Source: Anastatus disparis
Taxonomy: Eukaryota > Arthropoda > Insecta > Hymenoptera > Eupelmidae
NCBI GenBank assembly: GCA_017163975.1
Contig: JAFFSR010000245.1
Location: forward strand, 2,619,001-2,683,000
DNA: 64,000 bases
Reading direction: 5' to 3'
The position numbers and the translations under genes are program-made. Shown in pieces: positions 33,921 through 49,274 of the stretch. Every line of letters starts with the position of its first letter. The stretch's first letter is position 1. Below the pieces are notes generated by a model that saw only the letters and a program-made list of their open reading frames with translations, made no database searches and was not told the DNA's origin.

Positions 33921-33928
33921 AGAAAGAC

Positions 33929-36889
<2,961 letters not shown>

Positions 36890-37104
36890 AGACTACGGAG
36901 AGCCGTAGCGAGCCACAACGCAGCTTAGTCGCAGCGCTCTGCTCCGATCAACGTAATCTTTTATACAGAAAGTTGGAATGATTGGCTGCGATATTGTTAC
37001 GCACTCTTATATTGCAATTTTCCGTTATTAGTAGCTGCGAATGTTGTCTGAATCATTCACAACAATCGACTCCGCAGCGTGTGCAATCGGCTTTTTTTTC
37101 AGTG

Positions 37105-37153
<49 letters not shown>

Positions 37154-38322
37154 TATTATTATGTAGTTATATTAGAAAATTCAGCTTTGGCACCGCCGTA
37201 CCTCTGAAAAACCTCTCCATACTTAATTTTACAGCCGCCCACAAAATAACGTAAAATCGTTCAAAATTCCAAGATATTTTTTAGATATTAAATACCCCCA
37301 CGCACCTCCACGCACCTCGCATTCTCCTATAACCCCCCACATCAACCCCTGCACCCCCCCGCCCCACATTAACCCCTACAGCCCTCCTCCACATGTACCC
37401 TGACATAAACAATATATAATATATTATTATTAAATACTAATGATTTTAACATAATATTATTAATGTATATAATAAAAATACATTGTTTAAAGTAAAAATT
37501 TGATTAAATTTTAATTCTTATTTAAATCTATGTTACATTACTTTAATATTCAAATACTTATCTATTAACATTATATAATTTTACAATTGTGTTGGTGAGA
37601 ATGAGAGTAGCATAAGTCACATTTTCAAAAAAATGTAGTTAGCGATGCATTTTGTTTTTCTAATATTAAAACAACTTACTTTCGGGTCACATTTAAATGG
37701 AACTTTAATGTTAAATCACATTTATTGTACAAAGCTGCTCTAAATAAATTTTTAGTTTCTGCATACATTATTTAATAGCCTTTAATAGAGGAAACATGAA
37801 ATAAATATGCCGTTCCGCATTCCTGGATAGGACAAACATGTTTATATTCATGAATAAGATTGCTGTATATAGTACGGTTAGTAGTAATCAATTCAGTCAC
37901 AGTTATTCGTTGCATTTGATATAAAGCAATACGTTCAAATTATTTCTGAATGATATAAGTATTTAAATAAATTATGTCGTTGGATAATAGCTCTGATTAT
38001 ATTCCAAGTAGTGATTTAGAACCATAAAGTAATGAAGCGAATAATAGTTTAAAAAACGACAAGCTGCTAAAAAAAACTTAAAGAAGACGAAGGAATTCCG
38101 AAAATTATAGTCAACAAAAAATATATCTTACACTTACTTCAATTCATTCCACTGGTACATGATAATTTTTTTCAAATCTTACTACTAGTAAAAATAATGA
38201 TAATACCTTAATTTCTAATGAATCTGATATAGAATAAAATTTTTGTGTTATTACTGTGTTATAGTAAAATTGTGTTATTTTAATATAGTTAATCGATTGA
38301 TGTTAATTATTAAGAACATTTG
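36890..38322. other. Subrepeats, (TA)n, C-rich tract and unassigned DNA
   Basis: An additional copy of the 75-bp unit runs to about 36930. A (TA)n tract lies at 37105-37152 and a C-rich, purine-poor tract (ccccc/accc phrases) at 37295-37395. A possible short coding start at 37975 reads MSLDNSSDYIPSSDLEP and meets a stop, then continues with NEANNSLKNDKLLKK; it may be the beginning of a dead transposase gene but no family was recognised. Confidence 0.4.
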
Positions 38323-39547
38323 TAAAAAAAAATTTTTAACAAAAAAAAAACCGACTTAAAAAAAAACATTAAACAAAGACAAAATTTTTTACAAGAAAAA
38401 AAAGATTTTGAAAAAATTGCACTAAAAATTAACAAATAATATATTACCCTTAAAAAAAAACATTAAACAAAGACAAAATTTTTTACAAGAAAAAAACGAT
38501 TTTGAAAAAATTGCACTAAAAATTAACAAATAATATATTACCCTTAGAAATTATACGCATAAAAGGCATCTAACACATGTGTAGTCAATATAATATAGAC
38601 CATCTAATTCATACTAACACAAACAAATTATTTTTTTATTAGGTTGCTTACAAAAAATTAGTCAATAGATAAGACAATATATACATACAAAAAAATTAGA
38701 ATTTTTGGAGTCGGTGCCAGCCTGAAAAATTGCATTAAATATAAAAAAAATATGTGAAATATATTATTGGTATACCGATAAGCCTATTCAAATCATAGTT
38801 ATTTTAGATAATTCCATATTCCCGTTATTATAAATTTAATATTTTGTTAATATTAAATCTGAATACAAGTTTTAAATATTCGCGTCTTTTGCATTTGAAT
38901 GACCATGCGCAGACTGCCGTAGTTCCGCGTTCAGTTACTTCGTAATTATCCAGAAAACTCCATCACGCAGGAGAAAATTTAAGACATATAAGACAGTACA
39001 GTGTGAAATTGGTGACAATTACAAATAGGTAATTGACGCGGTTGTAAGTATAAATAGTATTCTTGATATCTAAAATTTTATTAGATATTTATCGCCTCCT
39101 TTGTTCACTTTCAAAATTTTTTTTTAGATTTGTGACAATTTTTTCAGGCTGGCACCGACTCCAAAAATTCTAATTTTTTTGTATGTATATATTGTCTTAT
39201 CTATTGACTAATTTTTTGTAAGCAACCTAATAAAAAAATAATTTGTTTGTGTTAGTATGAATTAGATGGTCTATATTATATTGACTACACATGTGTTAGA
39301 TGCTTTTTATGCGTATAATTTCTAAGGGTAATATATTATTTGTTAATTTTTAGTGCAATTTTTTCAAAATCGTTTTTTTCTTGTAAAAAATTTTGTCTTT
39401 GTTTAATGTTTTTTTTTTTAAGGATAATATATTATTTGTTAATTTTTAGTGCAATTTTTTCAAAATCTTTTTTTTCTTGTAAAAAATTTTGTCTTTGTTT
39501 AATGTTTTTTTTTGAAGTCGGTTTTTTTTTTGTTAAAAATTTTTTAT
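38323..39547. mobile_element. 1.22-kb inverted-repeat element with duplicated ends
   Basis: Arms at about 38323-38732 and 39136-39547 share the aaaccgactt end, then two tandem copies of a unit of about 104 bp (aacattaaacaaagacaaaa, gattttgaaaaaattgcac, aaataatatattaccctta), then the aaaaattctaatttttttgt and gtcggtgccagcctgaaaaa blocks. The ORF at 39340-39561 is a translation of the tandem unit. It is a non-autonomous transposon of unknown family. Confidence 0.85.
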
Positions 39548-39867
39548 TTGTCGTATTTTAGTGCAATGTTTTTAAAATCTTATTTTTTGTAAAAAATTTT
39601 GTTTTTATTCGATACTTTTAAAGTTTGTTTTTATTTATTAAAAATTTTGTTAAAAAATTTTTATTTTCTATCTTCTAGTGAATCCCCTTACTAAAAACGC
39701 AAATATAGATAGACCCACTAATTACATTAAACTTTCATTATTAATTCATAACGCATGCATTAGTACACCACCAAGCAATATATAGCAGGAAAGAAAGAAG
39801 GCTCAACAGCACAGTGTCGTTATGTGTGGATGTATACATATTCAAGCTCAGGTAAGAGAGAGAGAGG

Positions 39868-39912
<45 letters not shown>

Positions 39913-40283
39913 TAAAACTCCCAGTTTTCTTAATTTGATAATTGGGTCATACAAATCGAATATTGGCCCAATAATTATAGGACACGTATGGGACCTTCCT
40001 GCAGACATTCTCTATCAGATAAGAAAAAGTTTTTTCGAATCGGTTAAGAAATGACGGAGTTATGAGGTAACAGACATAAAAAAAAAAAAAAAATTCAGTC
40101 GAATTCAGAACCTCCTCCTTTTTGAAGTCGGTTAAAAAATATTTGTTGAAACAAAAAATATGATTATAAATCGACAATTGAATTATTTTGTTTTTATTAC
40201 AAAGTTTGTTATAATGAGTCTTATAGGATCTCTAAAAATAAAATTTTGATATAAATTTCATAATATTTATATCTTATACATTA
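39548..40283. other. Intergenic DNA with (GA)n microsatellite
   Basis: A (GA)n run lies at 39851-39909. The block cctcctttttgaagtcggtt (40112-40133) resembles the inner end of the preceding element family. No gene is seen. The three overlapping ORFs here cross the microsatellite. Confidence 0.5.
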
Positions 40284-40536
40284 TTCGCTATGAGCGATAC
40301 CGAACTGACATCTAGTGGTTGGCTAATGTCACAACTGTGCTCGTTTATTTATATGTTTATATATAGAAAAATTTATATTAAAATGATATTTAGACGATTT
40401 TAAGTGCTTGAGTGATACGATTATCGACAAAAAGTAAGTTTACACTATAAATTTTATAAAATCATTATCATTGATATGGATCAAGTGTGATTTTTCGAAA
40501 TAACGTATATTTAAAAAAAATTTTTAGGCTATACGA

Positions 40537-42028
40537 ATGGATATTGTGCTTAAAACTGGATTTGACAAAATAAGTCATCGTATTGATTTTCAACCAGAGA
40601 CTCCTCAAAAAGGCAAAGCCCTTGCTAAATGTGGGCGAATACATGAAGTGGTTGAGCATAGAAGAAATGGAATAATATTAATTGAGTGCAAAGTAATTCG
40701 TCAGGCTTCAGTATTATCAACTCCTTACACAACCAAATTGTGGCTTAATATTGAACGACAAGTTACAGAAGTCATGTGTACTTGTGTTTATAATAAAAGC
40801 TACAAATGTAAACACGTTGCAGCTTTAATTTATTATATCAATAGCGAGATTAGTGCAACTAAAACTAGTAATGAACAGCAATGGGGCAAACCCACTGTTA
40901 GACAGTTAACTCAAGAGAAGTATTCAAAAGGAAGGTTTTTTGAACAGATGTTTCCAAAAATTAATCAAGTTAATGTAGTTAATCTACAATTAAAACGTTT
41001 TCCTCCACAGTTAAGTGAATTGAGTAGACCATCACATTTGAGAAGTGTTCTTCTGGAAATGGCTAAAGATAGAAATGAATTTTCTGTAAAAGCAGTGATG
41101 TCTAAATTATTAGACAATGTTGAAAAAATAGAAAAAAAAAATAAAAATGATGGTTGCATTGAGGTATGCCTTGATAACTTTTTTATTTTTTCAATAGAAC
41201 ATCAGATATATACAAATAATGCATCTTATAATGTTGATGCTGAGGTCCAAAACTTCTATGTGAATAATGTAATTAAAAGTAAAAAAGAAATTTTTAAAAT
41301 ATGTTGTGATACTGTAAAGCAGTCACAAACTCAGGAATGGTTCCAACATAGACAACTACGCATTAGTGGTAGCTCTAATGTTCACTCAATCAAGTCAAGA
41401 GATAAGAAATCTGTGGACTCATTAGTATCAGATATGCTGTACCCAAAGAAAGTTAATGTACGATCTACTAAGTATGGCACTAAACATGAAAACATTGCTA
41501 GAAAATTGTATCAAAAGTTATACAATTGTGAAGTTCAACAAGTAGGTCTTATTATTAATCATCTTACTCCATTTTTATGTGCCAGTTTAGATGGTGTTGT
41601 ATTAAAAGATGGAGTGATAAGAAAGATAGTAGAATTTAAATGTCCTTCATCATGTGAAAAAAAAACAATTGTTGATTTTACCAATAGATCATCAAATGTC
41701 TCTTGTTTGAAAAGTGGGACATTGCAATTAAAAGAAAGTCATAAGTACTATACGCAATGTCAAGTACAAATGTATGTGACTGGTATGAATTATTGTGTTT
41801 TATTATGTTTTATTTTTATATTCCCCAATTGAAAATGGAAGTTTTGTTGTCGAGATTGCAAGAGATGAAAAATTTCTGCAGAAAGTTATTTTGAAGAGCG
41901 AACAATTTTATTTTCAGTATTACTTACCTGCTTTATATGTTTTGGATAATAAAAGAACTAGTGAGAATGTGAAAGCCAATAATGTACTAAAACGTACATT
42001 TACAGGAAAAGATATAACAAATTTATAA
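40537..42028 (+). pseudogene. SWIM zinc finger/YqaJ-type nuclease protein of ISL2EU, one frameshift
   Basis: The frame starts at ATG 40537. A SWIM zinc finger, CTCVYNKSYKCKH (C-x-C-x(n)-C-x-H), lies around residue 80-92. A YqaJ-type (lambda exonuclease-like) domain occupies about residues 270-430: RISGSSNVHSI, GTKHENIARKLY, FLCASLDGVV, IVEFKCPSS and YYTQCQVQMYVTG, which carry the acidic and lysine residues expected of the nuclease core (D in SLDG, E and K in EFK). At about 41794-41813 two copies of a 10-bp unit (tgttttatta, tgttttattt) shift the frame, giving a stop at 41830. The true C-terminus, SPIENGSFVVEI onward, lies in the next frame to 42028. An AATAAA signal lies at 42312. The role in transposition is unknown. 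Confidence 0.85.
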
Positions 42029-42461
42029 TAGTATAATCATTATTTGAAAATTTATATTTTTATTTAGTTAACCAAAAGATATTAAGTTTAATTAAACTAA
42101 TTTATTGACAATATATGTATTTATTTAGTTGTAATAAGACATTATGTTAAAGAAATCAATATTTTTTAAACATCTATGTATTTGTTTTGTTCGTTTAAAG
42201 ATATATTTCTAAAAGATAATTACCAATTAGTTAATGAACCTGTGAGACTGAAATGATAGTCATATTTGTAGTTTTGGGATAAAAGGTTAATAACTTGTTT
42301 ATTGAAATATTAATAAAAGTTTAAAAGATTTATAAAAAAATTGGTTTTTATTTATTCATACATATACGTATAAATTATATAATTTTTTATAAAATAATTT
42401 CATTAATATTTATATTCTTAAGAATAACATTAAATTCTTCAAATTCATTAATTTTATTTTC

Positions 42462-44327
42462 TTATTCTAAGTCAATTTTATTTTCAGAAACATTTTCTTT
42501 ACAATCAGCTATGATAGGAGCTTGAAGATTTACTAATACACAGCACATATGGATGATGTCATCAATGTTAGAAAATAAAAATTCTGGTATTTTATTTAGT
42601 ATGTTGTATATCCGTAACCTCTGCATTGTTCTTTCAACATGAATGCGAACTCTTGCAATTGAATACGTATCTTGTGTTTCTTCGTTAGAAAATTCATTTT
42701 TTTTTTCAAGAAAGGGAGGCATTATGACTAATACCTTTTTACCATTTTTATTTATAGAACTTTTAAATTCTGGGAAGCCTTTATCAGCTAACACTATGTC
42801 TCCTTCTTCTAAAAAATTCATTAATCCACTGTCAACAGTTATTTGAGAATCACTTTTTCTTCCTCCAGCGGCTTTAGATTTGAAAGAAATAAAACCTCCT
42901 GGTGTGATTCCAATAAGCACTTTAGCAGTAAATCCTTTTTTATAATTAGAATAGCAAAAAACACGATTGTCTATGTTAGAAGGAACATCAATTCTGAACT
43001 CTGTGCAATCTATTATCACTCTTGTATTTTCATATTCAGGCTTAAAGCAATCGGGCATTGTTCCTTGAACAATATCTTTTTCTGGCCAAAATACACAGTC
43101 TTCCGTTACTTTAGTTAAGTGTTGTAAAGTTGAAAAAAAAATCTTTGAGATGTTTGTACGATGCACATTAAATAAAACACTTAACGCAGAAAATGACAAA
43201 GCAGTTTTCATTTTCACTAAAAAAATTAAAAGTCTATTTTCAACTGAAATTTTGTACTTATCTGATATTTTCATTCGTCTCAATAAAAAATCAAAATTTT
43301 CTCTGCTAATACCAGCAAGACCAAGAAGTTGTTCATCATTTTCTATGGATGTATAACCAGCAAACATACGCTGCTTATTTGAATTTATAGCAGTTGTTAA
43401 TATATCAGGTCCAACACCTGTATCGACAAATGTCTTTGTATCAGTAGCACAGCACTTATCTTCAAATTTCTTACTGTTGCTGATATCCATCAATGTTATA
43501 TTCCCTGTTATGTCAGTTTGAATTTCTACATCACATATTATATCACTTATTACTTTAGAACATATAATCTTGGTCACAAATTTATTGCATATAAGTAGTT
43601 CTTTTTTCACTACTGCTGAATTATTTTCATAAATAAAAACTTGACACTCTTTATCTACTTTGTCACTGTGTTCTTCGCTAGTCTTTAACATTTCATTTGT
43701 TTGAAACGAGTCAGCTAAATCCATAGTATCTTGAATATTATAATCCTGATCCATCTCATCGGAATTTAATGAACCACTATTCAATACTTGTGAATTTTCT
43801 ACAACCTTTTTTCCTTTACATACTTTAGTTTTCTTTTTGATTACTGAAGATGTTGAATTTAAGCACATGTTTCTTAAAACGATCATACCTATAATATTTG
43901 TGAGAAATATTATGTTATTAATTATTAATTGTAACTTTATATATTATTTAAAGCTTACCTTTTACATAATGCATCTTGATGTTCTAGTTTAAGTTTATTA
44001 TCTGTGAATAAACATGGAACATAGCTTGGACTGTTTGTCTCTTGGCTAGGAGTGTTTCCCATAAAATGACTGGAACAAATATGATTGCTTGCTGCAGGAT
44101 TCCAAGATTCTCCACTGTTAAAGACAATTAATTAGAATAATTACACTTTTAAGTTAATATTAAGGTTCATAAAAGTTAGGTTATAAATACTTTATTTTTT
44201 GAACAGCAGTAATCCATTTTTTTCGCTGTTCTAATAAATATTTCCGTGCAGGAAATCTATGAAATGTGCAATGACTATTTTTATTAGTATTGCGACAGTT
44301 CAATACGCAACACTTTCGATGGTACAT
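42462..44327 (-). CDS. ISL2EU transposase, THAP plus DDE domains, three exons
   Basis: Exons are 44327-44191, 44114-43959 and 43872-42462, giving 567 residues. The introns of 76 and 86 bp have GT...AG borders (gtattt...aacag and gtaagc...tttaag) and preserve the frame. Exons 1 and 2 encode a THAP zinc finger of C2CH type: MYHRKCCVLNC, FHRFP, WITAVQ, then the WNP motif and HICSSHF. Exon 3 has an acidic linker, a helical region and a DDE nuclease of the DDE_4/IS5-like type. Its catalytic residues are D in VIIDCTEF, D in IVLADKGF and E in RIHVERTMQRLR. The transposase is expected to bind the element ends through the THAP domain and cut in the nucleus. No internal stop is present, so it may be functional. 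A minus-strand AATAAA lies at 42356-42351. Confidence 0.88.
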
Positions 44328-44748
44328 ATTTATAATATTTTGGAAAAAACGGAGCACCTCTAAAAAACATAAATATTTTGTTATAAATACCATCTGTGAC
44401 TGTCATATGAGCACTCATGAACGCGCACGATTTATGCGCAGCCAACATTATATCTATATATGTAACTTTAAACTGAAGATTTAAAAATATAGTTTTATGT
44501 ATTAAAATTTAATTTTAAAAGATAGATTTTCATGCAATTCAATAGTGGACATTAAAAGGAATCATTTTTTAATTGGGTATTTTTCTGCATAATTAACATT
44601 TATTGAGACATAAATGATTGAAATATTGTATTTTTAGTACTACGCAAACGTAGCACTAAAATGTAAACGAGCACAGAGTTTAAAGTTTTGTCTGCTGGTA
44701 GCGCTGACTAATTTCTTATACTATTATTATTATTTCGCTCACAGCGAA

Positions 44749-45042
44749 TACGGGTTTCCACATCAGCTTACACTTTAAACCTTTGTAAATAGTTTTCATT
44801 ATAATGAATTGTTTTCTAATATTTAAAAAATTTACATTTAAATATACAATAAATCCATAAATATATTTATTAAATATATAAAATAGGTTTATAATGTAGC
44901 GGTACCACTGACAATACATTGTATTTTTTTATTAGTGGAAACCTTCGCCAATAGCCCTTAAAACCACTTCTTTTACATATATATAATTTAATGTTATATA
45001 TTTTTCATATATTATAGAATATACATAAATAATAACTGTATG

Positions 45043-45118
<76 letters not shown>
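44749..45118. other. Intergenic DNA ending in a (TA)n tract
   Basis: The block ccttcgccaatagcccttaa with aaccacttct (44945-44975) recurs at 56052-56085, a repeat of unknown kind. A (TA)n tract lies at 45047-45118, into which the next element is inserted. Confidence 0.6.
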
Positions 45119-45121
<3 letters not shown>

Positions 45122-46418
45122 GACGTTTCACGTCAACTCACCTAACAAAAAAATAGAATTCGTCAAAAATCTGTGAAAATGTTCTATTTGATACCCAAAA
45201 TATACAAAAAAAATTTTAGAGGTCCCGGTCAAAAGGGTCAGGATTTAAACGTGATGGAATTTTTCGAATTTTCCAAATTTTTTGCTAAATAAATATTTTC
45301 ATGAATTTTTTCCTCAAAAACTATCAATTTTTCGTTAAAACTTAATAGAATACTTTTTCTTGGAAATTAGATGTAGAATTCACCTGAATTTTTGCAAATT
45401 ATAATATACTGATTTTTATGCTTACTTAATCGATTTAAACATACTATTTAGTATATCTAAAAATCGAGCAGGTTAAATTGGCTTTTTAAAGTCTTATTTT
45501 TTTCGTTTTTTTAGGAGGAAAAAACATACGAAGCCTCCAGTTGGGCAGCCTTCTCAAAGTTACTTAATTGTGCAAAAAAGTCTGAATAAATCGTTATTTT
45601 GGATCAACGATGAGATTCGTGATTTATTTTCTGAAAAAGTATTGCCTTTGGGACAAATGTATAAAAATGTTTTTTATTGGAAATTGTATGTAAAATGTAT
45701 GTAAATTTTTGTAAACCATTATTTGCTAAACATCACAAATTATAAATGAAATTTTGAAATTTAAAAATTTATTTTTTGTTAAATTTTTAGTATATATGGT
45801 TCATAATGTCTTAAATTACAATTTGTAAAAATATGTTTATATTCTACACATGATTTCCAATAAAAAACATTTTGATACATTTGTCCCAAAAATCAATACT
45901 TTTTCAGAAAAAAAATCACGAATCTCATCATTGATCCAAAATAACGATTTTTTCAGACATTTTTGCACAATTAAGTAACTTTGAGAAGGCTGCCCGACTG
46001 GAGGCTTCGTATATTTTTTCCTCATAAAAAAACAAAAAAAATAAGACTTTTAAAAGCCAATTTAACCTGCTCGATTTTTAGATATACTAAATAGTATGTT
46101 TAAATCGATTAAGTAAGCATAAAAATCAGTATATTATAATTTGCAAAAATTCAGGTGAATTCTACATCTAATTTCCAAGAAAAAGTATTCTATTAAGTTT
46201 TAACGAAAAATTGATAGTTTTTGAGGAAAAAATTCATGAAAATATTTATTTAGCAAAAAATTTGGAAAATTCGAAAAATTCCATCACGTTTAAATCCTGA
46301 CCCCTTTGACCTGGACCTCTAAAATTTTTTTTGTATATTTTGGGTATCAAATAGAACATTTTCACAGATTTTCGACGAATTCTATTTTTTGTTAGGTGAG
46401 TTGACGTGAAACGTCTCA
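45119..46418. mobile_element. 1.3-kb palindromic element inserted in (TA)n
   Basis: Ends read GGGACGTTTCACGTCAACTC on the left and nearly the same, inverted, on the right. The arms (about 45119-45718 and 45824-46418) are highly similar and flanked by TA runs on both sides. There is no coding capacity. The end of another element at 62821 (GGGCGATTCCACGTCAAG) is similar and also follows a TA run. Confidence 0.85.
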
Positions 46419-46486
46419 TATATATATATACCGCCCATCCTCTGTCAAATCATATTTTTGACATTTTTTACTAATTTCAGGCTTAA

Positions 46487-46864
46487 GGGGATGTACAGGT
46501 GTAATCTTGTTTTAGAATAAAAAAATGACGTTTTTCATTTTCAATTTTTGACTCACAGCACCTACAACATAATCCTTGCGAGATGTTGTTCAAACCCATT
46601 TAAAGAATCTATAAAATAAATTTCAGCACGAAGTATTAAAAACTGTGGGACTAGTAGTATTTTAACTGCTGCTTAGTTCAGAGGTAAATGAGGCCTACAG
46701 TCCTACAGTTTTTAATATTTCGTGCTAAAATTTTTTTCATAGATTCTTCAGATGGTTTCGAACAACATCACGCATGGATTATTTTGTAGGTGTTATGAGT
46801 CAAAAATTAAAAATGAAAAACGTCATTTTTTTATTGAAAAACAAGATTTTATCTGTACCTCCCC
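46487..46864. mobile_element. 378-bp MITE with TTAA target duplication
   Basis: TTAA lies on both sides (46483-46486 and 46865-46868). Ends read GGGGATGTACAG and, inverted, GGGGAGGTACAG, and the two halves are imperfectly complementary throughout, for example around ggtgttatgagtcaaaaatt. TTAA targeting and G-rich ends are known from piggyBac and Kolobok groups. Confidence 0.88.
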
Positions 46865-46868
46865 TTAA

Positions 46869-47070
46869 ATTACTAAGTCGGCTTGCATTTTGGGAATTTA
46901 TTATTATAAAACTTTTTTTTTCAAAATATTCTAAATTTTGAGAAAGAATTAATTCAAAAGTGCTAAAGTAGTATTCGCTGAGCTAAAATCATTTGAAACA
47001 TTGAAATACCACTTTTCAAGATTTCAAACCATGATCCCATGTCCAAAAAATTCACCGAAGAAGTTTACGT
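46869..47070. other. Spacer between MITE and inverted arm
   Basis: No feature recognised in these 200 bases. Confidence 0.4.
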
Positions 47071-48035
47071 ATGTATAAATACAGCCTACAAATTTCAGAG
47101 TGGTGATCCCGGCCGATCCCTTTAAAAAAATTTAAATGTAGTTAACGATAATGAAAAATATGATTTTTAGCTAAATTTCTTTAGTATTAAAATTGAAATT
47201 GTTCCAAAACAATTTGCAAAATGATACTACATGGGTTGTATTAATATTAGTTATTTTACTTTATTTTTGTGAAATTGATCACATATTTTCAGATATATTA
47301 AAAGCTGTGTTACTGTGAAGTGGGATACAAGTTGAAAATAAATACGTCTACTTTATCTATCTATTTATCAGAGCATCGCGTCAATTAAAGTCAAATTAAA
47401 ATCTTATAATTATTCAAGAAAATGCATTCCCAGGTTTTTAGTATATAAATAATTTTGAAGATTGTTATAGATGTAGAAGTGATAAATATGTTTCATGGGG
47501 ATTTCAACTCATATAAGCTGAAAAAATATGGTATATGAATATCTTCAAAACTATTGAGTGTAAGGGTCTAAAACTGCACAAACTTCGTATGAAAAGGAAA
47601 AGATCTGTGCTGTTTCATCAAAATCCATCACCCGGAGTCCTAGACCTCTCCTAGTAAGATACCAAGAGACATGAGTTTACTCATACATTACTGACAATAA
47701 GAATAAACAAATTTAATATTAATATATACTAATGTCTATGATATACTGATTTTATTATTTGTTTAAATGACTCCCAAGTTTTTATACATGATTACATTTA
47801 ATTATTGTTGTCACATCATTGGATAAATTAAAATTAAAATCAAAATCAATTATTATAAAACGAGAATATTATTTACTAATGTGAATATAATAAATTAGAC
47901 CAAAAAAATACAACAAGAATTAGAATCAATTATTTCTAAACTGAACTTAATAATGTAGATCAGTAGGTACTTTAATTTCAACAAATCTCAAGAAATGCTA
48001 TTCAAATCAGTTTCCATCAGTCCATAAAAGAATAT

Positions 48036-49274
48036 GATCATTTACGTGTTATTCACATTTAAATTATTCATCTGTACCGTTATAAAAAAAATGCTCGTTC
48101 ACCCTGAATCACATTATTTATAACTTGCAATCAAGAAAAATTTAGCTAATTTTTTGTTAGTTTTTTGAATTTCTAAAAGTTATATTTATGCCTCAATGTA
48201 AAAGCTCATAAATACAATGTTGCCATTTCTAAAAAAATATATAGTTATACCTACTTATAAAGAAATTTTCATTCTACTTAAATGGTAGTTGTCAAGAATG
48301 GAAAGAAATGAAGTGTGCACATGCGCACAACATGATTCTTTCATTTAATTTCTTTAGCTGATAACGCGCGCATTCAATCATATTCAAAATGAAAAATTAG
48401 AAAAAATACTAATACTTCAAATAATGAGTTAAGAATATTCAAGCTACCCATTATTAGTATTATCATTATTATTATTAAAAAATTCTGCAATAAAAAACAT
48501 TAAAATAAATATCCTATATCAATAAATTTTAGAATTATTGCCTAAAGTGTTACATATCGAAATAATACAAATCTATTACAAAAAATCCAATACAAGTTAT
48601 AAATTTATAAACGAAAATAATTTGTCTGAAAATAATAAATCCGCAAATATAAAATAATTCTTTACTCTGCAATTATCATTGCATCACTATGATGAATAAA
48701 AGAAAATATATTCGAACAATATATCCAAGACGAATTACAAGAATATAGAAATTTCGAAGAACTACATAGAACGATTATTATTTGTCTAATGAGCTCAAAA
48801 CTCTGAATCTCAACAGAATTACTTTATAAAAAAAATTGAAATATTATATTGCCAATGGTTAGGTAAAAAAGGAATAAAAATTTACAAGTTGCTAACGATT
48901 GCTAGTTACAGTTCACAAATACAGATAGTTAATTCTAACAATGCTCCGTTAGTTTTTAGATTGCATTTTGTAACTTCAGATATATGCATGTACCAGCGTA
49001 TGAACAAATAAAAATGTTTGACTTTGTAGGATTTACTCTATCAATTGTTTGATTGTATAAATGAATAAATAAATAAATAAATTGATTTAAATTAATTATG
49101 CGTATAAAATATAATATTAAATAATGAAAATGAATAAATTGAATAAAATATTAATCAAATATTATAAATATTATTAAAAAAATATAGAATGAAAATAATG
49201 ATTTTAAAATTTTTTAATTTTCTTAAAGGGGCGGCACTAGTTGATTGGCATAGGAGCGTCGTAGTCTGGCTCCG
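48036..49274. other. AT-rich spacer DNA
   Basis: No coding or repeat structure is recognised apart from simple A/T-rich runs. Confidence 0.4.

Larger units (their letters stand above)
40284..44748. mobile_element. ISL2EU-type DNA transposon, two convergent genes
   Basis: Ends read TTCGCTATGAGCGA on the left and, inverted, TTCGCTGTGAGCGA on the right, with TA on both outer sides (40282-40283 and 44749-44750). A second shared block, tgtgctcgttta, lies about 50-80 bases inside each end. The interior holds a SWIM/YqaJ protein gene (plus) and a THAP-DDE transposase gene (minus), the two-gene set known for the ISL2EU superfamily. Apart from one frameshift, the element looks complete over 4.46 kb and is the best-preserved mobile element in the window. 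Confidence 0.88.
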
